A program made the position numbers and the translations under genes. A model generated the notes under the pieces. The model saw only the letters and a list, made by a program, of their open reading frames with translations, did no database searches and was not told where the DNA came from. From contig CALCTW010000036.1 of the NCBI GenBank assembly GCA_937907055.1, positions 1 to 40,037 on the forward strand: 40,037 bases of DNA, read 5' to 3'. Shown piece by piece: positions 15,023-23,182 of this stretch; the stretch's first letter is position 1; each line of letters begins with the position of its first letter. The stretch comes from an uncultured Clostridia bacterium (GTDB lineage: Bacteria; Bacillota; Clostridia; Christensenellales; Aristaeellaceae).

Positions 15023-16911
15023 AGCTGCTTGAAAAAACAATCGCCCAAATAAGTGCTCCCCACCCCGGACCGGCCGCTATTGCCCGCAAAAAGCTTGAAC
15101 AGGCAATGGCTGACCCCCGTGCACTTGGAGAGCTTTATCCGCTGATACTGAAATACATCTCCGCCACTGGCAGTGCCAATCCGGAGCTGCCCCAAAAATG
15201 CCTTATTATCTGCTGCGCCGACCATGGCGTTGCCGAACTCAAGGTCAGTGCCTACCCGCAGGAAACCACCCTGCAAATGACCAAAAACTATCTTTTCAGT
15301 AAAGGCTCTGTCGCCAACGCGCTTGCCAATTTTACTGATGCGGAGCTTCTTACCGTCGACCTTGGCATTGCCGCGCTCAAGGAGCCGCTGCCTGAGCTGC
15401 TCAACCGCCGTATTGCCGCGGGGACAAAAAACTTCACCCTCGGACCGGCCATGACGCGCGAGCAGGCAGTACAGGCCCTCGAAACCGGCATTGAACTCGC
15501 CGTAACCTGTGTCAAAAACGGCTTCACCTGTATTCTCCCCGCTGAAATGGGTATCGCCAACACGACCTCCAGCTCTGCCATCTGTGCTGCCATCTGCGGC
15601 ATGACTGCGGAGGAAATCACCGGCCGCGGCACCAGCATTTCCGATGAACGGCTTGCCGTAAAAATTGAAGCTGTAAAAACCGCCCTCCGCGTAAACCAGC
15701 CCGACCCGGCCGACGGAATTGATGTTCTCGCCAAGGTCGGTGGCTTTGAATTTGGCTGTATCGCCGGAATTATCCTCGGCGCAGCCTCCGCCGGTGCCGT
15801 GGTCGGCATTGACGGCTTCAACACCGCCGCCGCCGGCATCATTGCCCAGGCCATCTGCCCGGAGGTCGTGCATTATCTCCTCGGCTCGCATCTGGCTGCT
15901 ATGCCGCAGCACCGCACAGTACTGGCCCGGCTCGGCATCACGCCGTATATGGACCTCAAATTCAAGCTCGGCGAAGCAACCGGCTCCTCCATTACCGCCG
16001 ACCTCCTCGACGCCTCAATCCTCGCCTACAATGCGCTTGTCCGTCCGGGACAGAGCAAATCAGCCGGCGTCGTCTGCGTTCTGCCGCATGTAATGCCTGC
16101 CGAAGCCGACCAAGTATCCGGCCGCGTTCTTGACAGCTTCCTCGACGACTTTCCCCAGCTCAACCGCGCCGCCATGGAGGCCTGCCGCAACCGGCTCGAC
16201 CATCTGGCCAAGCCAATCTGCAGTCTCGGCTATCTTGAAGAAATCGCCATTGAACTGGCCGGCATTATCGAAGAAAAGCAACCGCCGACCGGGCTCAACC
16301 GAACCCTTGTCTGCTTTGCCGAAAGCAATCCCTACGGCGAATACGGCCAGCTTCTCGCCGCCTTCACACACCACGCCGATGCCAAATGTCTGCTGTCGCT
16401 CCTGCGCCCCGGCCAGCCGCCGACTGCCGGCTGGGCCTACGGCTGCCAGCTGGCGGAGGAAATCGCCGAAAGCGACGACCTCATCGGCTTCAGCATCCAC
16501 CATGAGGACGCGCCTCTCATAAAGAACCTGCTCAATCCCGACGGCAGCCTGCGCTACCGGGCCGATGAATTTCTCGCCCATCTGCCGGACTCCCTCAAAA
16601 TATACGCCTCTGTCCTGACCGGCGCAATGCTCGGCGCCGCCCGCAAAAGGCTGCTTATCGTCCTCGACAACGAACCCGTCGATATCCTCGGACGCTACAT
16701 CGAAGCCCTTGTCCCGGCGGTTCGCCCGTTTGTCCTCCATGTCCAGCCACAGCTTCTCCAGCTCGGAATCACCACCGACGCAGGAGCCGTCGCCTGTCTG
16801 GGCTTCCGGCTCGTTGACGCCGCTCTGCATATTCTCAACGACATGAAAACCTTTGCCGAATGTGAAGTAGCCACCGCCGTAGACGGCATCGGCAAGGACC
16901 GCCAAAGCTGA
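15019..16911 (+). CDS. cobT: Tandem-domain CobT: NaMN:DMB phosphoribosyltransferase plus degenerate second copy
   Basis: This protein of 630 residues is nearly twice the usual CobT length (about 350). Residues 1-345 are a complete CobT: CCADHGVAELKVSAYPQETT, AEMGIANTTSSSA, GRGTSISDE, LAKVGGFEFGCIAGIILGAA, and LGEATGS containing the expected catalytic Glu319. This enzyme makes alpha-ribazole phosphate for the lower ligand of cobamides. Residues about 390-615 restart with NRLDHLAKPICSLGYLEE, the usual CobT N-terminal motif, and later show LTGAMLGAARKRLLIVLD and a C-terminal FRLVDAALHILNDMKTFAE. The stretch matching LGEATG reads ITTDAGAV and lacks the Glu, so the second copy is probably a pseudo-enzyme. 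It is coupled to tex and followed by a terminator. Confidence 0.9.
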   Translation: MKLLEKTIAQISAPHPGPAAIARKKLEQAMADPRALGELYPLILKYISATGSANPELPQKCLIICCADHGVAELKVSAYPQETTLQMTKNYLFSKGSVANALANFTDAELLTVDLGIAALKEPLPELLNRRIAAGTKNFTLGPAMTREQAVQALETGIELAVTCVKNGFTCILPAEMGIANTTSSSAICAAICGMTAEEITGRGTSISDERLAVKIEAVKTALRVNQPDPADGIDVLAKVGGFEFGCIAGIILGAASAGAVVGIDGFNTAAAGIIAQAICPEVVHYLLGSHLAAMPQHRTVLARLGITPYMDLKFKLGEATGSSITADLLDASILAYNALVRPGQSKSAGVVCVLPHVMPAEADQVSGRVLDSFLDDFPQLNRAAMEACRNRLDHLAKPICSLGYLEEIAIELAGIIEEKQPPTGLNRTLVCFAESNPYGEYGQLLAAFTHHADAKCLLSLLRPGQPPTAGWAYGCQLAEEIAESDDLIGFSIHHEDAPLIKNLLNPDGSLRYRADEFLAHLPDSLKIYASVLTGAMLGAARKRLLIVLDNEPVDILGRYIEALVPAVRPFVLHVQPQLLQLGITTDAGAVACLGFRLVDAALHILNDMKTFAECEVATAVDGIGKDRQS

Positions 16912-16931
16912 CAAAATAAAAAACCAAATTG

Positions 16932-16968
16932 AAAAAGCAGGCCGGGAAAAATCCCGTCCTGCTTTTTA
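16932..16968 (+). terminator. Terminator of the tex-cobT unit
   Basis: AAAAAGCAGG pairs with CCTGCTTTTT, with an inner CGGGA/TCCCG stem and an A/T-rich tail. Confidence 0.85.
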
Positions 16969-16997
16969 TATTTCACTATACGACGCTGTTCCATCTC

Positions 16998-17159
16998 TCA
17001 CAAAAGCATCAGATATTTGGAGTAGTCACTCCGGGCTATGCCAAGAGCCTGCATTGTCGCTTCTGCCGATAAGCTCATATTTTTCATAAGATTTTTATAA
17101 CGCCTTGAATTAAGAAAATGCAACGCATTTTCTTCCTCCGTCAGCCTTTGGCTCTGCAT
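16998..17159 (-). CDS. 53-residue ORF related to the 63-bp repeat, possible relic
   Basis: A minus-strand frame from the ATG at 17159 to a TGA at 16998 would encode 53 residues: MQSQRLTEEENALHFLNSRR, then YKNLMKNMSLSAEATMQALG and IARSDYSKYLMLL. The first part matches the 21-residue unit encoded by the tandem repeats at 560-741 (EENALHFL..RRY). The second part is a helical unit resembling the C-terminal tails of Rpn-type transposases; that comparison is from memory and untested. It sits directly downstream of aspA on the same strand (the aspA stop lies in the same frame) and has no clear ribosome site, so it may be a gene tail left by a lost element. Confidence 0.45.
   Translation of the reverse strand: MQSQRLTEEENALHFLNSRRYKNLMKNMSLSAEATMQALGIARSDYSKYLMLL
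17095..17135. repeat. Distant copy of the 63-bp repeat core
   Basis: TATAACGCCTTGAATTAAGA followed by AAATGCAACGCATTTTCTTC matches the tandem units at 560-741, including the identical 19-base palindrome at 17114-17132. It lies inside the 53-residue ORF, in the same reading phase as the tandem copies. Confidence 0.85.
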
Positions 17160-17201
17160 TTCTTTATTTTGTCTGAAGCGCTTTTCCAGTCCTCCGGCAG
17201 G

Positions 17202-18590
17202 TTACTTTACAACCCCCGGGGTGGTCATGTTTTCCGGCTGGAGAATGCGCTCAAGGTCCTCGTCAGGGAGAAGGTGTTCTTCCTTGACGATTTCCATTAT
17301 CGGACGGCCGGTTTCGTAGGATTTCTTGGCCAGCGGCGAGAGCTTTTCGTAGCCGACATGCGGCAGAAGAGCCGTTACGACACAGATGCTGTAGCTCATC
17401 CAGAATTTGCAGCGTTCCTCATCGGCCTTGAGCCCGATCAGCAGCTTGTCAATAAAGGTGTTGACCGCGTTTGTCAGGTAGCGGAAGGAGTTGAAGAGGT
17501 TGAATGCCATTACCGGCTCCATTACATTGAGCTCAAGCTGACCGTTTTCGACAGCCAGGGTGACGGCCATATCGTTGGCGATTACCTGATAGCAGGTCTG
17601 GTCGAGGACCTCGGCAATGACAGGGTTTACCTTGCCCGGCATGATTGAGGAGCCTGGCTGCCGCGGCGGAATTTTGAGCTCGTCAAAGCCGCAGCGTGGC
17701 CCGGAGCCCATGAGGCGGAAGTCGTTTGCCATCTTGGCAAGGACAAGCGCCGTACCCTTGAGACCGGCGGAAACATCAGCGAACCCGTCGGTGTTGTTGG
17801 TGCAGTCAATCATGTTTTCGGCGGTAACAAATTCCTCGCCGGCAATCTCGCTGAGCACCTTTGCAACTTCCTTTATATAGGCAGGCTCGGCATTGAGTCC
17901 AGTACCGATTGCGGTACCGCCCATGTTTATCATGCGGATATTGGTCAGAGCGGCCAGAATACGCTTCGTCGAGCGGCGTACCGCAGCAGCGTAGGAGTGC
18001 ATTTCCTGTCCGAGGGTAATCGGCACAGCGTCCTGCAGATGGGTGCGGCCGACCTTGAGAATGTCCTTGAATTCCTCGCCCTTTTTGTCAAGCTCGCAGG
18101 CCAGACGGTCGAGGGCTTCGATGAGCTTATGGCTTTTCTTTATAAGGCAGACCTTTATACCGGTCGGAAAGGCGTCATTTGTTGACTGAGCCATGTTGGC
18201 ATGGTTGTTCGGTGAAACAATATCATAGCGGCCACGCGCTTCGCCCAAAATTTCAAGGGCACGGTTGGAAAGCACCTCGTTCATGTTCATATTTACTGAA
18301 GTACCGGCTCCGCCCTGAATCGGGTCGAGCGGGAACTGGTCGTCGAGCTTTCCCTGAATTACATCCTCCGCTGCCTGCATAAGAGCGGTACCAATCCGTC
18401 CGTCAAGGCGTCCGGTGCGCATATTGGCCAGCGCCGCTGCTTTTTTTACCATCGCTACGGCGTGAATAAAATCGGGGTCGATATGTTCCCCCGTAATATT
18501 GAAGTTGTCCATAGCCCGCAAAGTCTGAACCCCGTAGTAGGCGTCATCGGGAATTTCAAGCTCCCCTAAAAAGTCGCGTTCTTTTCTCAT
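17202..18590 (-). CDS. aspA: Aspartate ammonia-lyase
   Basis: This protein of 462 residues belongs to the fumarase/aspartase superfamily and should convert aspartate to fumarate and ammonia in the cytoplasm. Motifs are QGGAGTSVNMNMNEV, SPNNHANMAQSTNDAFPTG, GRTHLQDAVPITLGQ, the TGLNAEP block, and the catalytic-loop signature GSSIMPGKVNPV (about 312-323). The wording DAVPITLGQEM and FDELKIPPRQPGSSI fits aspartase better than fumarase C, though the two are hard to separate by eye. It follows the CBS-ACT gene on the same strand, after a strong terminator. Aspartate conversion to fumarate would feed fumarate respiration in an anaerobe. Confidence 0.93.
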   Translation of the reverse strand: MRKERDFLGELEIPDDAYYGVQTLRAMDNFNITGEHIDPDFIHAVAMVKKAAALANMRTGRLDGRIGTALMQAAEDVIQGKLDDQFPLDPIQGGAGTSVNMNMNEVLSNRALEILGEARGRYDIVSPNNHANMAQSTNDAFPTGIKVCLIKKSHKLIEALDRLACELDKKGEEFKDILKVGRTHLQDAVPITLGQEMHSYAAAVRRSTKRILAALTNIRMINMGGTAIGTGLNAEPAYIKEVAKVLSEIAGEEFVTAENMIDCTNNTDGFADVSAGLKGTALVLAKMANDFRLMGSGPRCGFDELKIPPRQPGSSIMPGKVNPVIAEVLDQTCYQVIANDMAVTLAVENGQLELNVMEPVMAFNLFNSFRYLTNAVNTFIDKLLIGLKADEERCKFWMSYSICVVTALLPHVGYEKLSPLAKKSYETGRPIMEIVKEEHLLPDEDLERILQPENMTTPGVVK

Positions 18591-18646
18591 ACTGATTTCT
18601 CCTTTACTGTTTTCCTGTTCCGAAAGCTGCTCTGATAGCCGATATG

Positions 18647-18674
18647 AAAAAAAGCCGCCGCATTGTGCGGCGGC
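18647..18674 (-). terminator. Terminator after the CBS-ACT gene
   Basis: On the minus strand GCCGCCGCACAATGCGGCGGC forms a perfect GC-rich hairpin, followed by TTTTTTT. Confidence 0.92.
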
Positions 18675-18680
18675 CCGGCT

Positions 18681-19325
18681 TCAACCAATCTTTACGCTGT
18701 GGATTACATCGTAACCATGCTGGATAAGCTTGGCGTTCACGCTGTCCACATCATCAAAATCGCCACGGATAAGTATTTCGTACACGCCATTGCCCTTATT
18801 GCAGGTTACAAGGCTGTCGATGTTGAGACCTTCACCGGCAAAAATACCGGCAATGTCCTCAATAACCCCGACCTTATCCATTACATTTATCGTAATCCGG
18901 GTCTTGCCCTCCGCAAGGCCCATAATGTCAACAAAGGTACGGAAAATATCGGTATCAGTAATAACGCCGACAACAGCACCGACCTCACTTACAACCGGCA
19001 GCGAACCGATTTTGTTCTGTGCCATCATCAGGGCAGCCTCTTCAATCGTGGCATCAGCGGTAATCGAGATGACATTTGTCGACATGACATCCTTTACCTT
19101 GATTTTCCCCAAAAGCTCTCTTATTTCAAATTTGGAAAGGGTGGTGGCCGGAGACGGGGCTACCATCGCCAGGTCCTGCCGCGTGAGGAAGCCGACCAGC
19201 CGGCCTTCCTGCACTACCGGCAGACGGCGCACCTTGCTGCGCTTCATCATGGCCATTGCATCATCAATTCTGGCTTCAGGATTGACGGTAAGCGGATTCT
19301 TTGTCATTCTGTTCGCTACAAACAT
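18681..19325 (-). CDS. CBS-pair plus ACT domain protein (AcuB-like)
   Basis: This protein of 214 residues has two CBS motifs (about 7-60 with RRLPVVQEGRLVGFLTRQDL, and about 78-132 with VMSTNVISITADATIEEAAL and SLPVVSEVGAVVGVITDTDI) and a C-terminal ACT domain (about 143-214, beginning RITINVMDKVGVIEDIAGIF). CBS pairs bind adenine nucleotides and ACT domains bind amino acids, so it is probably a cytoplasmic nucleotide/amino-acid sensor. It lies 93 bases downstream of livF. In segment A's genome it would follow a liv transporter, which fits a role in sensing or tuning amino-acid uptake; this is inference. Confidence 0.88.
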   Translation of the reverse strand: MFVANRMTKNPLTVNPEARIDDAMAMMKRSKVRRLPVVQEGRLVGFLTRQDLAMVAPSPATTLSKFEIRELLGKIKVKDVMSTNVISITADATIEEAALMMAQNKIGSLPVVSEVGAVVGVITDTDIFRTFVDIMGLAEGKTRITINVMDKVGVIEDIAGIFAGEGLNIDSLVTCNKGNGVYEILIRGDFDDVDSVNAKLIQHGYDVIHSVKIG

Positions 19326-19418
19326 AAATAATCACCTGCACTTGCTTGAGTTTTTCACATCAAAGGATATTTCGACTTAATTTTACCATACCGGTACAAA
19401 AAATCAATCGCTCTCCTA

Positions 19419-20126
19419 TCAGCCACCGAGGTAAGCCTTGCGTACCGATTCGCTCGCCGCCAGCTCCTGAGCATTGCCGGAAAGAGTGATGCGGCCGGTT
19501 TCAAGCACATAAGCCCGATGGGCAATCGACAGGGCCATATTGGCATTCTGCTCGACCAGCAGGACGGTCGTACCGGCCTCATTTATGTCCTTGATTATCG
19601 AGAAAATCTCTTTTATGAGCAACGGAGCCAGACCCATTGACGGCTCATCCAGCAGCAAAAGACGCGGACGGCTCATCAGGGCCCGTCCCATAGCCAGCAT
19701 CTGCTGCTCGCCGCCGGAAAGGGTACCCGCCTCCTGCTGGAGACGCTCCTTCAGACGGGGGAAGCGTTCGAACATCTCATCGATGCTGCCGCGGATCTCA
19801 TTGGCCGGGCGGGTGAAACCGCCCATTTCCAGATTCTCGCGGACGGACATCTGCTGGAAGATGCGGCGGCCTTCGGGGCAGAGCGCGATGCCGCGGGGCA
19901 CGATCTTGCTGGCGGAAACGCCGCTGATCACTTTATCGTCAAATGTGACAGAACCGCTGCGGGGCTTGAGCAGACCGGCGATGGTGTTCAGCGTGGTGGA
20001 TTTGCCGGCGCCGTTCGCGCCGATCAGGGTGACGATCTCGCCCTCATTCACTTCCAGAGAAATGCCCTTGATGGCATGGATCGCGCCATAGTAGACGTGG
20101 ATATCATCAACTTTCAGCAGGCTCAT
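19419..20126 (-). CDS. livF: Branched-chain amino-acid ABC transporter ATPase LivF (hybrid sequence)
   Basis: This ATPase of 235 residues is full length for LivF: Walker A GANGAGKST, signature LSGGEQQMLAMGRAL, Walker B LLLLDEPSMGLAP and the H-loop region VLLVEQN. It powers uptake through LivHM. Codon use changes within the gene: the N-terminal half uses ATC/GTG/CTG like livG, while the C-terminal part from about 19,720 down to 19,419 uses ATA/ATT/GTC/GTA like aspA and the CBS gene. The switch falls in the most conserved block, and the reading frame is kept. The protein is therefore probably a join of two organisms' livF genes and should not be taken as a native sequence without checking. Confidence 0.93.
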   Translation of the reverse strand: MSLLKVDDIHVYYGAIHAIKGISLEVNEGEIVTLIGANGAGKSTTLNTIAGLLKPRSGSVTFDDKVISGVSASKIVPRGIALCPEGRRIFQQMSVRENLEMGGFTRPANEIRGSIDEMFERFPRLKERLQQEAGTLSGGEQQMLAMGRALMSRPRLLLLDEPSMGLAPLLIKEIFSIIKDINEAGTTVLLVEQNANMALSIAHRAYVLETGRITLSGNAQELAASESVRKAYLGG

Positions 20127-20127
20127 A

Positions 20128-20985
20128 TCACTCCGCCTCCTTCTGCTTGCCCAGATAAGCCTCGATAACGGTGGGGTTGTTCTGGATCTCGCTGGCGGTG
20201 CCCTTTGCGATGATCCTGCCGAAGTTCAGCACGCAGATACCTTCGCACACGCCCATGACCAGATTCATATCATGCTCGATCAGCAGGATGGCGATCTGGA
20301 ACTGATCACGGATCTTGGCGATGTTGTACATCAGTTCCTCGGTCTCCTTGGGGTTCATACCGGCGGCAGGCTCGTCCAGCAGCAGAAGCTTGGGATTGGT
20401 CGCCAGCGCGCGGACGATCTCCAGTCGGCGCTGCGCGCCGTAGGGGAGGCTGCCGCTGCGGACATCGGCCAGATCGGCCATGTCGAAGATATCCAGCAGC
20501 TCCAGCGCGCGCTTGTGCTGGGCCTTTTCACCCTTCCAGTAGCCGGGAGCGCGCAGAATGCTCTGGAACATGCCGTACTTGATCTGATTGTGAAGGCCGA
20601 TGCGCACGTTATCCTCCACGCTCATCTTATCGAAAAGGCGGATATTCTGGAAGGTACGGGCGATACCGGCTTTGTTCGCGTCCACGATGGACATGTTGGC
20701 GGTGTCCTTGCCGTCCAGCAGCACGGTGCCGTGGGTGGGCTGATACACCTTGGTGAGGAGGTTGAATACTGTGGTCTTACCGGCGCCGTTCGGGCCGATC
20801 AGACCGGCGATCTCGGTCTTGCCGATGGTGAGGTTGAAATCATCAACGGCCTTCAGACCGCCGAATTCGATGCCCAGATGGCTGGCTTCCAGCACGAAAG
20901 GCTGACCAAGGTCACGCTCCGGGACGATGGATACGCTGGGGACGGGAACCATTTTCACGTCCTGATTCAGTTTTGCCTGCGGCAT
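20128..20985 (-). CDS. livG: Branched-chain amino-acid ABC transporter ATPase LivG
   Basis: The start is the ATG at 20985 (285 residues), preceded by AAGGAGG at about 9 bases; a longer frame to 21039 overlaps livM and is unlikely. Walker A is GPNGAGKTT, the signature region is PYGAQRRLEIVRALATNPKL, Walker B is LLLDEPAAGMNP, and the LivG-type C-terminal extension GRIIAKGTASEIQNNP is present. The N-terminal 30 residues before VLEASHLGIEFGG are extra relative to typical LivG. With LivF it forms the ATPase pair of the HAAT transporter. livM, livG and livF follow one another with gaps of only one base. Confidence 0.95.
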   Translation of the reverse strand: MPQAKLNQDVKMVPVPSVSIVPERDLGQPFVLEASHLGIEFGGLKAVDDFNLTIGKTEIAGLIGPNGAGKTTVFNLLTKVYQPTHGTVLLDGKDTANMSIVDANKAGIARTFQNIRLFDKMSVEDNVRIGLHNQIKYGMFQSILRAPGYWKGEKAQHKRALELLDIFDMADLADVRSGSLPYGAQRRLEIVRALATNPKLLLLDEPAAGMNPKETEELMYNIAKIRDQFQIAILLIEHDMNLVMGVCEGICVLNFGRIIAKGTASEIQNNPTVIEAYLGKQKEAE

Positions 20986-20986
20986 A

Positions 20987-22063
20987 TCACTTGACCTCCT
21001 TTTCTTCGTCTGCCTTATTGCGCTTGAAGAGGGCAACAAAGGAGGTGAACAGGTTGCGCACGCTCTTGCTGTTGGTGAGCAGCATGACCAGGATCAGCAC
21101 GATGGCGTAGATCAGCATGCGGTATTCGTTCAGGAAACGCAGCTGCTCGGGCAGCACCTTCAGCACCACGGTGGAGACGATGGAGCCGCTCATATTACCG
21201 ATACCGCCCAGTACGACGAAGACCAGCGAGTCGATACTTTCGTTGACGCTGAACTTGACGGGGGAGACGGTGGAGTTCATGCCGAACAGGGCACCGGCCA
21301 TACCGGCCAGTGTGGCGGAGATCACGAAGGCCATCAGGCGGTACTTGGTCACGTTCACGCCCGTGCTTTCCGCGGCGATGCGGTTGTCACGCACAGCCAT
21401 GATGGCACGGCCGGAACGGCTGTTGACCAGGTTCAGCACCACGATCAGGGTGAAGATAACAAGAATGAAGCCGATCACAAAACCGCCCTTATCCGGCGCG
21501 ATCTTGGCGCCCTGGATCAGCGTGGTGGCGGAAGAACCGTTCACGATGCCGGTACCGGTGCGAATGGGCTCGATAAAGCTGAAGGACAGTTTGGTGCCTT
21601 CGATGGACACATACACACAGTTCATCAGGTTCATGATGATCTGACCGAACGCGAGGGTAACGATGGCAAGGTAGTCACCGCGCAGACGCATGACGGGGAT
21701 GCCGATCAGAACACCGAAGACGCAGGACATGAGCCCGGCGCAGATGAAGGTGATGATCACGCGCGGCACCATGTCCTGGACACCGGCATTCACCAGCCAG
21801 GCGTTCGTCACAACGCCCGTGAAGCAGCCGATGCTCATGAAACCGGCATGACCCAGACTCAGCTCGCCGGAAATACCGACGACCAGGTTCAGGGACAGCG
21901 CCATGACCACCCAGCAGCACAGCGGCACGATCTGCTGCTTCATCTGGTTGGTCAGCTTCATGCCGAACGCCTTGTTTATCATCAGCTCGATCAGGATGAA
22001 GAGGAGCGTTGCGATCAGGAAAGGCAACGCGTTTTTCAAAGCTTTCTTTGTCTTTCGATTCAT
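20987..22063 (-). CDS. livM: Branched-chain amino-acid ABC transporter permease LivM
   Basis: The start is placed at the ATG at 22063 (358 residues, MNRKTKKALK), because GTGAGGTG lies just upstream; the frame is open to 22087 inside livH. Membrane segments begin at LPFLIATLLFILIELMI, and the family blocks LNLVVGISGELSLGHAGFMS (the LivM hallmark), GDYLAIVTLAFGQII and GRAIMAVRDNRIAAESTGVN (ATPase-contact loop) are clear. The C-terminus is a charged Lys/Glu tail. It pairs with LivH to form the membrane channel. Confidence 0.95.
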   Translation of the reverse strand: MNRKTKKALKNALPFLIATLLFILIELMINKAFGMKLTNQMKQQIVPLCCWVVMALSLNLVVGISGELSLGHAGFMSIGCFTGVVTNAWLVNAGVQDMVPRVIITFICAGLMSCVFGVLIGIPVMRLRGDYLAIVTLAFGQIIMNLMNCVYVSIEGTKLSFSFIEPIRTGTGIVNGSSATTLIQGAKIAPDKGGFVIGFILVIFTLIVVLNLVNSRSGRAIMAVRDNRIAAESTGVNVTKYRLMAFVISATLAGMAGALFGMNSTVSPVKFSVNESIDSLVFVVLGGIGNMSGSIVSTVVLKVLPEQLRFLNEYRMLIYAIVLILVMLLTNSKSVRNLFTSFVALFKRNKADEEKEVK

Positions 22064-22073
22064 CACGCTCACC

Positions 22074-22970
22074 TCACACTTTCTCACGCATCTGCTTGCC
22101 CAGCAGACCCGCAGGCTTGACGAGCAGCACGATGATCAGCACAACGAACACGAAGGTGTTGCCCAGCTGGGTGGAGATGTAGGAGTTGCTCAGGATCTCG
22201 ATCAGGCCCAGCAGGATGCCGCCCAGCAGCGCGCCGGGGATGGAGCCGATACCGCCGAATACGGCAGCGGCGAAGGCGTTGATGCCGGGGATGGAGCCGG
22301 TGGTGGGGGTCAGCGTGTGGCTGTAAGAGCAGTAAAGCACGCCCGCGACAGCGGCCAGCGCGGAACCGATGGCGAAGGTGAGGGAGATGGTGCGGTTCAC
22401 ATTGATGCCCATCAGCTCAGCCGCGCCCTTATCCTCGGACACAGCGCGCATGGCGCGGCCGGTCTTGGTGGAGGAGGTGAACCAGGTGAGGGTCAGCATG
22501 ATGACGATGTTGACCACGATGGTCAGCAGCGTATCCCAGGAGATGGTCAGCGCGCCGTCCGCAAGGCTGATGGGAGCCAGCGTGATCAGGTTGCTGACCG
22601 TTTTGGGAGCGGAACCCCAGATCAGCTGCGCGGCGTTCTGCAGCAGATAGCTCATACCGATGGCGGTGATCAGAACGGCCAGAGAGGCGGCCTGACGCAG
22701 CGGCTTGTAGGCCAGACGCTCAATGGTGATGCCCAGCACCGTGCACAGCGCCATGGAGATCACCAGCGCGGCGACGGGCGCGAAAGCCCCCAGCGCGCTT
22801 TGTGTGCTTTGTACGAAGATGAACGAAACATAAGCGCCGACCATGATAACATCACCGTGCGCGAAGTTGAGCATTTTGGCGATACCGTACACCATGGTAT
22901 AGCCCAAAGCGATAATGGCGTACACACTGCCAAGACTGATACCCTGGATCAGGTTTTGCAGTAAATCCAT
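22074..22970 (-). CDS. livH: Branched-chain amino-acid ABC transporter permease LivH
   Basis: This membrane permease of 298 residues has the LivH N-terminus LLQNLIQGISLGSVYAIIAL, then MVYGIAKMLNFAHGDVIMVG, the ATPase-coupling loop GRAMRAVSEDKGAAELMGIN, and AAVFGGIGSIPGALLGGILL near the end. Length is typical (about 290). It lies downstream of livJ after a 212-base gap filled with large hairpins, which probably sets different expression levels for the binding protein and the membrane parts. Confidence 0.95.
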   Translation of the reverse strand: MDLLQNLIQGISLGSVYAIIALGYTMVYGIAKMLNFAHGDVIMVGAYVSFIFVQSTQSALGAFAPVAALVISMALCTVLGITIERLAYKPLRQAASLAVLITAIGMSYLLQNAAQLIWGSAPKTVSNLITLAPISLADGALTISWDTLLTIVVNIVIMLTLTWFTSSTKTGRAMRAVSEDKGAAELMGINVNRTISLTFAIGSALAAVAGVLYCSYSHTLTPTTGSIPGINAFAAAVFGGIGSIPGALLGGILLGLIEILSNSYISTQLGNTFVFVVLIIVLLVKPAGLLGKQMREKV

Positions 22971-23047
22971 CAGATCACACCTTTCTGAAGAAGACTGGGT
23001 TCCCGGGCAGATATGACCGGCAGGCGATGGAAGAAGACCGCCGGCTC

Positions 23048-23123
23048 ATACTGCTCTCCGATAAGAGCGGGACGCGCGTAGGGGAGACAGGGCCCCGGAC
23101 TCGCTCTTATTGGAGAACAGTAT
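23048..23123 (-). other. Long stem-loop in the livJ-livH intergenic region
   Basis: ATACTGCTCTCCGATAAGAG plus C (23048-23068) is an inverted repeat of 23103-23123, 21 bp with two mismatches, around a 34-base loop. In the liv transcript this forms a stable stem-loop between livJ and livH. It has no T-tract, so it looks like an mRNA-stabilising or processing element, or a protein-bound control site, rather than a simple terminator. Confidence 0.75.
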
Positions 23124-23135
23124 AAAATGACATAA

Positions 23136-23163
23136 CCCGGCTCGGGATAAAACCCGGGCCGGG
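23136..23163 (-). terminator. GC-rich hairpin just after livJ, possible attenuator
   Basis: On the minus strand CCCGGC pairs with GCCGGG, and an inner CCCGG pairs with TCGGG, followed by TTATGTCATTTTATA. The T-tract is weak, so partial read-through to livH is expected. This is a common way to make more binding protein than permease. Confidence 0.6.
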
Positions 23164-23182
23164 CACAAATCCCTGTGCGAGA

